From contig JAFDCZ010000052.1 in NCBI GenBank assembly GCA_019312665.1, positions 1-41,783 of the forward strand: a stretch of 41,783 bases of DNA, written 5' to 3'. Made by a program: the position numbers and the translations under genes. Source of the stretch: Deltaproteobacteria bacterium (GTDB lineage: Bacteria; Myxococcota_A; UBA9160; UBA6930). Shown here piece after piece: positions 9,202 to 17,501 of this stretch. Numbering within the stretch: the first letter of the stretch is position 1; every line of letters starts with the position of its first letter. The notes beneath the pieces were generated by a model, which made no database searches, had not been told where the DNA came from, and saw only the letters and a program-made list of their open reading frames with translations.

Positions 9202-9606
9202 ATGTGCCGAGATTTGCCCAGATTTTGTGCAGTGCCTGCTCAAGACGCGGGCATCGGCCCACTCACGGGCGTTCCGGAACCTTCTTGGCTGGAACGTCGC
9301 TTGCACTCACCCAAGCCCACTGTGCAAGAAACCACTCTATCGACCGCAGGTAGCCTGGTCCGGGATCTCCCTGACCTCGAGCGCCTGTTCCAGAACTTCT
9401 TCGAGCAAACGTCCGAGCACGGCGGCGCCCCGCCGGCGCTCCGGCAATGGACCGATCTGGCCGAAGCCTGGCGCATCCTCCATGCGCTTCGTCAGACCAA
9501 GGGCAACCGCTCCGAAGCCGCTCGCCAACTCGGGATCGGACGCCGCACCCTCTACACCAAGATGGACAAGCTAGGCATCGAGCCCACCTTCTCCGTCCGC
9601 TCCTGA
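9202..9606 (+). CDS. Small Fis-type helix-turn-helix protein
   Basis: A 134-residue frame whose C-terminal 40 residues (ALRQTKGNRSEAARQLGIGRRTLYTKMDKLG) form the HTH_8/Fis fold found at the end of sigma-54 activators such as NtrC. There is no AAA+ domain or GAFTGA motif, so this is a free-standing DNA-binding protein, or a remnant of an activator. It is divergent from glnBA. The start is unclear: ATG 9202 lacks a good ribosome site, and a GTG at 9322 follows a sigma-54-like sequence. It may regulate glnBA, but that rests only on position. Confidence 0.72.
   Translation: MCRDLPRFCAVPAQDAGIGPLTGVPEPSWLERRLHSPKPTVQETTLSTAGSLVRDLPDLERLFQNFFEQTSEHGGAPPALRQWTDLAEAWRILHALRQTKGNRSEAARQLGIGRRTLYTKMDKLGIEPTFSVRS
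9290..9305 (+). promoter_or_regulatory. Possible sigma-54 promoter facing the HTH gene
   Basis: TGGAAC-GTCGC-TTGC keeps the GG-N10-GC spacing, with one mismatch in the -24 box. Transcription would start near 9316, inside the long form of the HTH gene and six bases before its GTG at 9322. TTGCAC (9301-9306) and GTGCAA (9322-9327) form an inverted pair around the start. This is a weak call. Confidence 0.35.
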
Positions 9607-9611
9607 ACACG

Positions 9612-9652
9612 AAAACGCCCGGGGAGGCGCGAGCCAGAACCCCGGGCGTTTT
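9612..9652. terminator. Bidirectional rho-independent terminator
   Basis: AAAACGCCCGGGG (9612-9624) pairs exactly with CCCCGGGCGTTTT (9640-9652), giving a 13-bp stem with T-runs on both strands. It lies between the convergent HTH gene and porin gene and would end both transcripts. Confidence 0.9.
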
Positions 9653-9673
9653 GTTTCGAGTCCGGACGAGTGC

Positions 9674-10999
9674 CTAGAAGGTGTAGATGACCTCGACACC
9701 AGCGGTGATCTGGTCGTCCTCGGAGAACTCGGCCATGCCGACTCCGAAGCTGTTGTCCGTGACGAACAGGTCGCCGCCATCGCTGATGTCGTCGTAGCGG
9801 ACCTCGCCGCGAACCATGAGGTTCTCAGTGAGCTTGTAGTCGATGGTTCCGGTCAGGCCCCATACGTCGAGATCACTTCCGCCTCCGAAGAACTCATCGA
9901 TATCGACGTATTCGGCCCGGAAGGCGATTCCGGTCCGCTCGTTGATCGCCAGGCGACTGGCCCAGGAAATTCCGAAGCCCTCGATGTCCTTGCCACGCGA
10001 GTTCTGGGTCTCGATGTAGTCGGCGTTGATGTAGGTCGTGAAGTTCTCGGTCGGGCTGTAGGAGAGGATCACGTCGAGGATCGTCTCCTTGTCACCGGCC
10101 GGGGCGTCGAAACCAAGGCCGCTGTCCGAGGAGCCGTGGGTGCCGTTGAACGACCAGGAGAACTGGTCGGAGCCGCCACCGATCGACCACAGCACCGCCT
10201 TGTTCTTGTTCCGATCGATATCGTTGGCCGGGAACGAGCGCGTCTCGTTCACGAAGCCAAGCGAGAAATCGAGACCCGCCACGTTGGTGGAGGCCAGGAT
10301 TCCCGTGTGGGTGATGGGCTGGAACAGGTTGTAGACATGACCGCGGGTGATGTTGAAGTTGTCCGGAGACTGCACCACCTCGGCGCCAATCAAGGTGGCG
10401 AACTTGCCGAACTTCATCTCCACACCCTCGCCGAGCGGCGCGAGGTACTGGATGTAGGCCTGGTAGAGCTCGAAGTCGTTGCCGCTGAAGCCGTCACCAG
10501 CGCCGAAGTCGCCGGAGAGCAATCCGGCGTCCTTGCCGTAGACGAAATCCGCTCGGAAGCCGGCGCGGTTCTCCTCGCTGATGCCCCGCTCCATCCAGAT
10601 CCAGAGCTGATCCATGGAGAAGCTGTTGGCATCGGGACGGAATGGATAGGCGAAGCCGCCGGTGTTCGAGCCATTCAGCGCCCGACCGTCCGGATCGTTG
10701 AAGTTGTAGAAGTAGCTCGCCGAAACCCAGCCGCCGATCTCGATCGTATCGAGGAACTGGGCCAGGCCATTCGTGCTGCGCTGGTCGAGTTCGACCTGCT
10801 CGATCACGTGCTGCTGGGCGGAAAGCCGCTGATTGGCGGATGAGAGCTGATCGGTGGTCGCCTCGAGGCGATCCTCCATCTGGCTCATCCGCTCTTGCAT
10901 GAGGCGCATCTGCGCTTCCATGTCTTCATCCGCTGCCAGTGCGCTCCACGGAACACAAAACGACGCCGCCACCAAAACCGTCAGCCATCCAATTCTCAT
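9674..10999 (-). CDS. Outer-membrane beta-barrel porin (BBP2/OmpL-like)
   Basis: A 441-residue exported protein. The signal peptide MRIGWLTVLVAASFCVPWSALA is followed by a short coiled coil (about residues 25-65) and then a barrel with alternating aromatic strands, ending in the usual terminal phenylalanine (IYTF). The stretch FGKFATLIGAEVVQSPDNFN resembles the BBP2 (OmpL-like) porin family. The coiled coil may trimerise or contact the cell wall. ATG 10999 has an AGGAGGG ribosome site. A sigma-54-like promoter at 11051 suggests nitrogen control, so it may admit a nitrogen source; the substrate is not known. Confidence 0.85.
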   Translation of the reverse strand: MRIGWLTVLVAASFCVPWSALAADEDMEAQMRLMQERMSQMEDRLEATTDQLSSANQRLSAQQHVIEQVELDQRSTNGLAQFLDTIEIGGWVSASYFYNFNDPDGRALNGSNTGGFAYPFRPDANSFSMDQLWIWMERGISEENRAGFRADFVYGKDAGLLSGDFGAGDGFSGNDFELYQAYIQYLAPLGEGVEMKFGKFATLIGAEVVQSPDNFNITRGHVYNLFQPITHTGILASTNVAGLDFSLGFVNETRSFPANDIDRNKNKAVLWSIGGGSDQFSWSFNGTHGSSDSGLGFDAPAGDKETILDVILSYSPTENFTTYINADYIETQNSRGKDIEGFGISWASRLAINERTGIAFRAEYVDIDEFFGGGSDLDVWGLTGTIDYKLTENLMVRGEVRYDDISDGGDLFVTDNSFGVGMAEFSEDDQITAGVEVIYTF

Positions 11000-11050
11000 C
11001 TCGGGAATCCCTCCTGCTGATGATGCCCCTGCATGAATCGATGCGGGACT

Positions 11051-11066
11051 GCAACTCTCATACCAG
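11051..11066 (-). promoter_or_regulatory. Probable sigma-54 promoter of the porin gene
   Basis: On the minus strand TGGTATGAGAGTTGCA keeps the -24 TGG and -12 TTGC with GG-N10-GC spacing, about 50 bases upstream of the porin start. Upstream of it TGTGC-N6-GCACA forms an inverted repeat that might bind an activator. There are two mismatches in the -24 box. Confidence 0.5.
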
Positions 11067-11235
11067 GCTCTTTGCGTGTGCCTTCGTGCACAACTGGGCA
11101 AAGACTGGAACCTCTCGTCTCAGAACTCGTCGAGCGGGGCCGGCGAGATGCCCCGATCGGAGGCGTGCCTGCTTGGAAATAGTGCACGCCCCTTGCCGTG
11201 GCAACTCGGAAAACCCCCCGAATCGCGAAGTCGGA

Positions 11236-11931
11236 TCAGTCTCGCGGCCAGAGGTCGTTCTTGTCGAGATATGCCCATGTACGCGAACACGATCCCATTG
11301 TGGCGGTGGCGCTGCAAAGCACGCGTAGATCATCGAGCGTGTCGATGTCGAAGCCTTCCGAGAGGACGACGTGACGCAGGCCCAGCCGAGCGGCATGGGC
11401 CAGCGTATCGTCGAGAACCGAAGCCGTGCTCATGGCATGGTCGAAGATCCCGGGCGCGGGCCGGCACAAGCCCACCAGGTTGTAGCCGCCATCGAGATCC
11501 GGGCAGATCACGAGATCGGCTGTCTCGAGTTCGGCAAGAGCGGCCTCGAGCACGGCGCCACTCAGCGCCGGGCTGTCGCTGCCCCGCACCAGGATCGGCC
11601 CGAAACCTTCGGCTGCGGCTTCCGCGATGGCGTGCTCCATCCGTTCGGAGAGGCCCGGCCCCCGCTGGCCGACCACAGAGAAGCCGGCCGGCACCGGAAC
11701 GCCGGGCGATTCGACCGCCTCATCCGGGTGGATCGCCAGCCGAAGCGACAGACCGATGGCAGGTGCCGCTCGGGCCATCGTCTCGAGTACGTCCTCGAGC
11801 AGGCAAGCATAGAATTCCGCCGCCTGGACCGGAGTGAACGGCGGGCATAGCCGGGTCTTCACCGCTCCCGCCTCGGGGCGCTTCGCGAAGACGATCAGCA
11901 GCGGGCCGCGGCTCACCGCAACACCGCTCAC
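11236..11931 (-). CDS. TIGR04282/DUF2064-family transferase
   Basis: A 231-residue GT-A/nucleotidyltransferase-like protein. Visible are LLIVFAKRPEAGAVKTRLCP near the N-terminus, LVRGSDSPALS with the Asp-Ser-Pro typical of the family, DLVICPDLDGGYNLVGL, and a C-terminal FDIDTLDDLRVL. These match the TIGR04282 (DUF2064) group; its members' substrates are mostly untested. The GTG start overlaps the stop of the YgfZ-like gene, so it ends a three-gene operon. The porin gene follows after a 236-base gap that holds the porin promoter. Confidence 0.82.
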   Translation of the reverse strand: MSGVAVSRGPLLIVFAKRPEAGAVKTRLCPPFTPVQAAEFYACLLEDVLETMARAAPAIGLSLRLAIHPDEAVESPGVPVPAGFSVVGQRGPGLSERMEHAIAEAAAEGFGPILVRGSDSPALSGAVLEAALAELETADLVICPDLDGGYNLVGLCRPAPGIFDHAMSTASVLDDTLAHAARLGLRHVVLSEGFDIDTLDDLRVLCSATATMGSCSRTWAYLDKNDLWPRD

Positions 11932-12902
11932 GAAAGAAAAGGCAGTGCGACGACCTGGGCGCCGAAGCCACCCGCCTGCAGCTGAGTCCCCGCCACCGCA
12001 AGCTCGGCCTTCACGTAACCCATTCCGATCGCGCCGAGGCTCGGCGAGCGGACACTGCTCGTCACTTCGCCGATTCGCTGACCCTCGTGCGCCAACTCGC
12101 TGCCGCGCTCCTGAAGCTCGGCGGCGAACTGCAGACCCACCAACAGATGGCTCGTTCGACCGCGGCTGCGCATGCGGGCCACCACCTCCTGGCCGGTGTA
12201 GCAGCCCTTGGTCTCCGAGATGGCCTCGTCGATCCGTGCCTCGGCGGGCAGAACGGAATCATCGAGCTCCGTGCCCATGGCCGCCTGACCCATCTCGACG
12301 CGGAGGCACTCGTGAGCTTCCGTGTCGCCATCGACCAGCCCGAGGCTTTCGCCCGCAGCGCGCAGGGCCTCGGCCACTTCGTCGCCGGTGCCGAGGGGCG
12401 CGAAGAACTGGAGTGCGGGCAAGCCGGTGAGGCTGTAGCTCGCGACACGAACCTCCTGCTCCGCGATCCGCACGACGACCGAGCCCCCGGTGGCGGGCAG
12501 CGACGAACCTCCGGTGGTCGCAGCGAAGATCTGCTCGGCCTTGGCGCCGTCGAGAGACCAGCGCTCGAGTTCGGCGCTGCGATTCTCGAGGGTGACATCA
12601 TCTGCGATGATGAAGCCGTCGAGAACGGAGCGAACGCCCTCCACGGCAGCCCGCGGCAACCCGAGCCAGAAGACTTCGTCGAGACACAGGATGCGCAGAT
12701 CTGCCGTGATGCGTCCCTGCCGTGTGAGCAACAGGGCGCGGCAGCCGGCACCGGGCCCCAGGGCCGCCACATCGTGACTGACCATGCCATCGAGCCAGCG
12801 CGAGCGTTCGCTGCCGGAGACCTCGAGCACTCCGCGCGTTTCCTGTCGGAACAAGCCCGAACCGGCTCGGATTGCCGTGAGGCGGTCGGCCAGGCCGCTC
12901 AT
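11928..12902 (-). CDS. ygfZ: YgfZ/GcvT-like folate-binding protein
   Basis: A 324-residue member of the YgfZ/GcvT (COG0354) family, which uses tetrahydrofolate to help maintain certain iron-sulfur enzymes. The hallmark KGCYTGQEVVARM (consensus K-G-C-[FY]-x-G-Q) is present, and the N-terminus LDGMVSHDVAAL is typical. The frame is open to 13190, but ATG 12902 overlaps the upstream stop (ATGA) and gives a normal start. It lies between the MobA-like gene and the TIGR04282 gene. The iron-sulfur role is known for the family, not shown here. Confidence 0.9.
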   Translation of the reverse strand: MSGLADRLTAIRAGSGLFRQETRGVLEVSGSERSRWLDGMVSHDVAALGPGAGCRALLLTRQGRITADLRILCLDEVFWLGLPRAAVEGVRSVLDGFIIADDVTLENRSAELERWSLDGAKAEQIFAATTGGSSLPATGGSVVVRIAEQEVRVASYSLTGLPALQFFAPLGTGDEVAEALRAAGESLGLVDGDTEAHECLRVEMGQAAMGTELDDSVLPAEARIDEAISETKGCYTGQEVVARMRSRGRTSHLLVGLQFAAELQERGSELAHEGQRIGEVTSSVRSPSLGAIGMGYVKAELAVAGTQLQAGGFGAQVVALPFLS

Positions 12903-13945
12903 GTTGGCTCCTCTTCTCCGCCCTGCCATCGGCCGATCTCGAACTCCGTCGCTCGCTCGGGAAGCAGTGCCGTGCCGTAGAGCGCCAGGACGGCCGCCTC
13001 CTGGCGAGCATGCCAATCGTCGTAGCGCTCCTTCATCACGTCGAAGTCGCGCTCGTTGTCTACGTCGACCGCACAGCCCCCACCCTCGGTGATGACGACC
13101 CGAAGCCGAGCCGCCAGCAACGCGCCCAACGCGCGCTCGACCCGCTCGATCGTGACCCAGTTGCGAAAGCGATCGGCCAACCAACGCCAATTGCGGCGGT
13201 CGAACGCGCCTGCCAGATGCATCAACGTAAAGTAGAACAGGACGCGCATGCCGCCGCCCTCGTCCCAGAAAATGCGCCAGCCCAAGGCCAGCGCGTTGCC
13301 GAGCTGCTTCTGATAGCGGTGCTCGTACAATTCCTCGATGTGGTGCCGCTTGCCGAGCTTCGGAGGCCGGACGAGGTGCAGATTGCTCTGGCGCACCCGT
13401 CCCTCGCGGAGGTTGAAGTAGGCCATCTCGATTCCGGGCTTGTCGTCCTTGCCCGATCCGCCGGCCTCGGGATAGAACGGCTGCATGCTCTCTTCACTGA
13501 CCAGGCCGAGGGAATAATCCACCTCCTGCGCGGCGCCCTCCTTGATGAATGCGGAGATCTCCTGGGCTGTGGCCAGTGGCAGGTCGGACGAGAGGAAAAG
13601 CACGAGATTCTCCCGCTCGTCGGGACGGGGATCCCGGCCACCAGGACCGGCATCGGGCAGCAGCCGCCGATAGGTTTCCCAGGCGTTCTCGAGCAGGTTG
13701 CGGAACTCGGGGACCACCGTGAGAGGCTTCCGAAGCTCCCCCGCCAGCTCGCGGGTCAGGGTTGCCTCGAGCCGAGCTGCGTCCCCGACGACCCAGACTT
13801 CGCTCACCTCGGGCACGCGCTGAAGAGCGGCCACCGCGTGGCCAACGAGGCTCCGACCCGCCACTTCCAGGTGGGCCTTGTTGTCCCCGTAGACCGCCTT
13901 GGCAGCTCTCCCGCCTCCGGCGGCAACGATGGCCGGCACCTGCAA
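12899..13945 (-). CDS. MobA-like NTP transferase domain protein
   Basis: A 348-residue protein. The first 130 residues form a nucleotidyltransferase fold, with AIVAAGGG, KAHLEVAGRSLV, VVGDAARL and LFLSSDLPLA carrying the Asp that would bind metal. The rest (about 150-348) is alpha-helical and not a domain I recognise; it includes EMAYFNLREGRVRQSNLHLVRPPK and VDVDNERDFDVMKERY near the end, the latter typical of NTP-transferase C-termini. The start is probably TTG 13945, with GGGAG upstream; GTG 13939 is an alternative. It leads the operon with ygfZ and the TIGR04282 gene. The substrate is unknown. Confidence 0.78.
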   Translation of the reverse strand: MQVPAIVAAGGGRAAKAVYGDNKAHLEVAGRSLVGHAVAALQRVPEVSEVWVVGDAARLEATLTRELAGELRKPLTVVPEFRNLLENAWETYRRLLPDAGPGGRDPRPDERENLVLFLSSDLPLATAQEISAFIKEGAAQEVDYSLGLVSEESMQPFYPEAGGSGKDDKPGIEMAYFNLREGRVRQSNLHLVRPPKLGKRHHIEELYEHRYQKQLGNALALGWRIFWDEGGGMRVLFYFTLMHLAGAFDRRNWRWLADRFRNWVTIERVERALGALLAARLRVVITEGGGCAVDVDNERDFDVMKERYDDWHARQEAAVLALYGTALLPERATEFEIGRWQGGEEEPT

Positions 13946-14088
13946 CCCAGCTGACTCCCGTCGAACGATTCAGACTACCCTGCGTTCAACACTAGGTAAA
14001 CGCTCGTGCCGCGAGGCGAAAACCCATCGCCGCAGCCACCTGCGCGGCGCGCCCAGCGAGGAAGGGCCTGGCGAAGCCCACAGAGGAA

Positions 14089-14164
14089 TGGTGGAGCCGA
14101 GCGGGATCGAACCGCCAACCTCCGCGTTGCGAACGCGGCGCTCTCCCAATTGAGCTACGGCCCC
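14089..14164 (-). tRNA. tRNA-Ala (anticodon CGC)
   Basis: A 76-base cloverleaf on the minus strand. Acceptor GGGGCCG pairs with CGGCTCC and contains the G3:U70 wobble that marks alanine tRNAs. The anticodon stem CCGCG/CGCGG encloses loop TTCGCAA, giving CGC. The T-loop is GTTCGATCC-like and the CCA end is encoded. Confidence 0.97.
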
Positions 14165-14237
14165 GCCGGGAAGGCAGAAACGGTAGGCATCCCCGCAGGA
14201 ACTTGCAACGCCGGCCTCTGGGGAGCAGGCTTGGGGC

Positions 14238-14684
14238 ATGGCCGTGGAAATTCGCCGGATCCTGGTCCCGATCGACTTTTCGGAGCACGCTGAGCCTGTC
14301 CTGGAGTGGGCGGCACATCTGGCGAAGGAGCACGGCAGTGAGATCATCCTGCTGCATGCCTACCACCTGCCGGTGGAGTTCCAGCAGCTGGAGGGCGCCT
14401 ACCTGCCCCAGGATTTCTGGGACACAGTGAAGGACGAGGGCCAGCAGGGCCTGGCGACTCACGCCGAAGCCCTGCGCGCCCGCGGTATCCAGGTGCGTCC
14501 CGTCGTCCGCGAGGGCTACCCCGCCACCGTGATCGAGGAAGAAGCTGCGTCCGAGGGCGTCGATCTGATCGTGCTGGGCACCCACGGTCTCTCAGGCCTG
14601 AAGCACCTGCTCCTCGGCAGCATCGCCGAGCGCGTCGTCCAGAAAGCCCCCTGCCCCGTACTCACCGTCAAACTCCCCACCTGA
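14238..14684 (+). CDS. Universal stress protein (UspA family)
   Basis: A 148-residue single-domain Usp protein. The N-terminal strand RRILVPIDFSEHAEPVLEWA and the ATP-binding motif GTHGLSGLKHLLLGSIAERV (G-x2-G-x9-G-S type) are both present, so it probably binds ATP. It is followed by CPVLTVK, the usual last strand. It stands alone between the tRNA and repeat B and is convergent with the PfkB-SIS gene. Its TGA stop shares its last two bases with repeat B. Confidence 0.94.
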   Translation: MAVEIRRILVPIDFSEHAEPVLEWAAHLAKEHGSEIILLHAYHLPVEFQQLEGAYLPQDFWDTVKDEGQQGLATHAEALRARGIQVRPVVREGYPATVIEEEAASEGVDLIVLGTHGLSGLKHLLLGSIAERVVQKAPCPVLTVKLPT

Positions 14685-14783
14685 TTAGTCAACCAGCGGG
14701 GACGGGGTTTAGAATTGACTTGTTTGGCGGCTGAGCCGCCAAACAAGTCAATTCTAAACCCCGTCCCCGCTGGTTGACTAATC
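14683..14783. repeat. Perfect palindromic repeat B (REP-like dimer)
   Basis: Two 50-base arms are exact reverse complements around a single base (G14733). The outer part matches repeat A (core GCGGGGACGGGGTTTA, AGTCAA and TTGACT ends), but the inner stem differs (GGCGGCT/AGCCGCC versus GGGGGC/GCCCCC). It supplies the last two bases of the usp stop (TGA) and the final codon and stop (GAT TAG) of the PfkB-SIS gene, so it fills the whole convergent intergenic gap. Confidence 0.95.
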
Positions 14784-16397
14784 CTCTGAACGACTGGCTG
14801 ATTTTTCGCCGAGCTGGCCGCCCGGGTGGCGGGCATGGTAGGCGGCGCGGGTAAAGCCGCATTCTTCTTCGAGGGCTGCGGAGAGCGCAGCGAGCACGAG
14901 CAGTTCGGCGGCGGCGCTGGCGCGAGGGGCCAGGCCGAGGCCTCCACCTTCCTGCAGCACGCCGGCGTCGAGCACGACCTCCGCCTCTGCGGCGAGCGGT
15001 GAGTCCGGATTCCCCGTCACCGCGATGACCTCGGCTCCGAGTGATCGGACAGCCTTCGCCGTAGCGGTGAGTTCCGTCGCTCCACTGTTGCTGATCGCGA
15101 TCACCACGTCCCCGGCCACGATCTGGCCCGCACTGCCGTGCACGGCTTCGGTCCCGTGCAGAAAGGTTGCGGGGGTGCCCGTCGATGAGAAGAGGGATGC
15201 CGCGTAGTGCGCGACGTGTTCCGGCTTCCCGATACCCGTGACGTGGAGCCGACCGCCCCGGGCGTGGCAGGCGCGGATGCATGCCGCGGCGGCGTCGAAG
15301 CCAGCCGGGTCGTATCGCTCCCGGAGTGCGATCAATTCGTCGACGGCCACGCCGAAGGCGCCCATCGCGCGTTCCGATGCGAGCATGCTCGAAGTGCCCA
15401 CGCATTCGGGCAAGGCCAGCTCGAGCGGAGCACCATCGTAGAGTTCGCAGACTCTCGCGAACGCCGCGGTGGGATCGTCCGGAAAGGCTCCCAGCTTTTC
15501 GACACAGGCGGCACCACACGCGTTCGCCAGAAGCGCTGCATCCTCCCAGCCAAGCTCGCTGGCAAGGGCTACGAGCAGGCCTCCCAGGAAGGCATCGCCC
15601 GCACCGGTCGTGTCGATCACCTCTTTCGCCGCCTTGCTCGGGACACGCAACGCGACGCCCTCGGCCGAGATCGCGCAACCGGCCGCCCCATCGGTCACGA
15701 CGACGGCGCTATTCCCGTAACGCCTTCGCAACGCCTCAGCGACGGCAAGCACATCGCCAGCGGCCTCGGGCACCAGTTCCGCGGCGGCCGCCTTGGCGGG
15801 CTTCAACACATCGGCTGCGTGCAGCAGCTTCTCGAGAGTCTCCGTGTCGCCGAGGCCAGGCACCGCATCCGACGGCGGAAGGTCGAGATCGAGGAGCGTC
15901 GGAACGCCCGCCTCCTGCGCAATCTCCAAGACGCATAACGCCGCGTCCAGAGGCAACTGCGAAACCTCGGTCGTGACGCGGCCAGCAGCTTGAATCAGCT
16001 GCGTGAAATGCTCGCGAATGAAGGCGGGTGTGGTTTCCGAGGTGGCACCCGGTGCCATGTAGATGGCCCGCTCGCCGGAGTCATCGACGAAGATGTCCGC
16101 GAAGGTGCTCGCCGAACCATCCAGGACGAGGTGCCGTTCGATGCCGAGCCCGTCCATGGCCTTGCGCAGGAAGCGGCCGCCTTCGTCATCCGCCTGCTTG
16201 CCGAAGATCCCGGTCGGTATCCCGAGCATCGCGGCCCAACCGAGATGGTTGAGCACGACACCGCCGACGCGCTGCTCCTCGGCCACGCCCCCGTGAACGT
16301 GGATCGTGCCCTTCTCTTCGCTGCCTAGAATGCGCGGAACCCGGCGAATGCGATCCACCGCCATCGAGCCAATACCGAGGGTTCGGCCGAGCGTCAC
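14778..16397 (-). CDS. PfkB-family sugar kinase fused to KdsD/GutQ-like SIS isomerase
   Basis: A 539-residue two-domain protein. Residues 1 to about 330 are a PfkB kinase, with RVGGVVLNHLG near the N-terminus and the anion-hole/catalytic motif DTTGAGDAF (262-270). Residues about 345-539 are a SIS domain resembling arabinose-5-phosphate isomerase, with VTGIGKPEHVAHYAASLFSS, TGTPATFLHGTEAVHGSAG and the family ending HARHPGGQLG. The CBS pair usual in KdsD is missing, and the last residues come from repeat B. It could phosphorylate and isomerise a sugar or sugar acid; the substrate is unknown. GTG 16397 overlaps the stop of the aldolase gene upstream. Confidence 0.85.
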   Translation of the reverse strand: MTLGRTLGIGSMAVDRIRRVPRILGSEEKGTIHVHGGVAEEQRVGGVVLNHLGWAAMLGIPTGIFGKQADDEGGRFLRKAMDGLGIERHLVLDGSASTFADIFVDDSGERAIYMAPGATSETTPAFIREHFTQLIQAAGRVTTEVSQLPLDAALCVLEIAQEAGVPTLLDLDLPPSDAVPGLGDTETLEKLLHAADVLKPAKAAAAELVPEAAGDVLAVAEALRRRYGNSAVVVTDGAAGCAISAEGVALRVPSKAAKEVIDTTGAGDAFLGGLLVALASELGWEDAALLANACGAACVEKLGAFPDDPTAAFARVCELYDGAPLELALPECVGTSSMLASERAMGAFGVAVDELIALRERYDPAGFDAAAACIRACHARGGRLHVTGIGKPEHVAHYAASLFSSTGTPATFLHGTEAVHGSAGQIVAGDVVIAISNSGATELTATAKAVRSLGAEVIAVTGNPDSPLAAEAEVVLDAGVLQEGGGLGLAPRASAAAELLVLAALSAALEEECGFTRAAYHARHPGGQLGEKSASRSED

Positions 16398-17482
16398 TCT
16401 GCGGCACCCGGATCCGGTGTCACCCAGGTTGGGACGAGCAACTCTGACGCTTGACTCCGGACTTCTTCGAACATCGCGTCGAAACGTTCTGCATCCGGTC
16501 GAGCGAGGGCGGGCGTGCCCTCCGCGACCGCGTCACAGCTGATCACACCGCGCGAAAGCAGCGCGCGCTTCAAACAGGCAATCGTGCGCTTGCCTCCAGC
16601 GGCTCGCGTTCCTACGCGAAAAGCCTCCACGATCCGTTGCACCCGGTCCATTCTCTCGGCGTCACCGGCGCGACACAGCTGCCAGGCGCGGGCCCACTCT
16701 CGTGGCATCGCGTTGGCCGGCCCGGCCACCACACCGATGGGAAGCCCACCCCGCATCCTGTAGCGCTGCCAATGCTCCGAGATGGAGCCCAGGACGCCCG
16801 TGCGCGGCCGGAAGATTTCGAAGATCAGCATCGCGTTGCCGATGTAGATTCCGAATTCGCCGCGATCGCGAAAACCTGCTGCGGCCTTTGTGTAGTTTCC
16901 CAACACGCGCTTCGATGCGCTCACCTTGATTCCGCGGACGAAATCGAGCCGGGAAAGGGCTTTGACTTGTCGCGTTCGGATGTGCGGGACCTTCGGATCC
17001 ACGGCGATATCCGCGTTGTCATACAGATACACCGGAATGCGTCGCGTCCGCGCATCCAGCAGATCGGCCACATCCCGAGCGACGAAACGTACCGGATCGG
17101 AAAGCCCTCGGATCGAGAGCGGCGCCAACACGGCCGCGTCCACACCGCAGGCGATTGCGGCATCGAGGTTTTCGAGGGTCTCCTCGGGCGTACGCGCGGT
17201 GATCCCCGCCCAGGATTCGACGGGCCTGCCGAGCTCGGCGTTGGCCTTGGCGACTTCCTCGGTGCAGAGCTGAATGACCCGCCTCTGGGTCGCCGCACCG
17301 ATCCGATCCCACTCTCCCGTGGTGCCGGCCGCGAACACGACATCTGCCCCATACCCATCCTGGACGACGAAACGGACGACCGAGCGCAGATCGTCCTCCA
17401 GCAGCTGTCCATCTTCGGACAACGGCGTCACCACGGGCACGGAAAGCCCGGGTCGGGGTCGCGTATCCTCGACCGTCCTCAT
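16394..17482 (-). CDS. DapA/NanA-family class I aldolase (divergent)
   Basis: A 362-residue protein of the DHDPS/N-acetylneuraminate lyase superfamily, longer than the usual 290-310. It has AAGTTGEWDR in place of the GSTGE motif (about 51-60), a tyrosine in VYLYDNADI (Tyr154) and a probable Schiff-base lysine in FVRGIKVSASK (Lys186). It differs strongly from the true DapA at 2494, so a sugar-acid or pyruvate aldolase/dehydratase is more likely. It is translationally coupled (GTGA) to the PfkB-SIS gene, which suggests one pathway: an aldolase with a kinase and isomerase. The substrate is not known. Confidence 0.83.
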   Translation of the reverse strand: MRTVEDTRPRPGLSVPVVTPLSEDGQLLEDDLRSVVRFVVQDGYGADVVFAAGTTGEWDRIGAATQRRVIQLCTEEVAKANAELGRPVESWAGITARTPEETLENLDAAIACGVDAAVLAPLSIRGLSDPVRFVARDVADLLDARTRRIPVYLYDNADIAVDPKVPHIRTRQVKALSRLDFVRGIKVSASKRVLGNYTKAAAGFRDRGEFGIYIGNAMLIFEIFRPRTGVLGSISEHWQRYRMRGGLPIGVVAGPANAMPREWARAWQLCRAGDAERMDRVQRIVEAFRVGTRAAGGKRTIACLKRALLSRGVISCDAVAEGTPALARPDAERFDAMFEEVRSQASELLVPTWVTPDPGAAE

Positions 17483-17501
17483 CGCCCGGGAGGTTAGCGA
17501 G

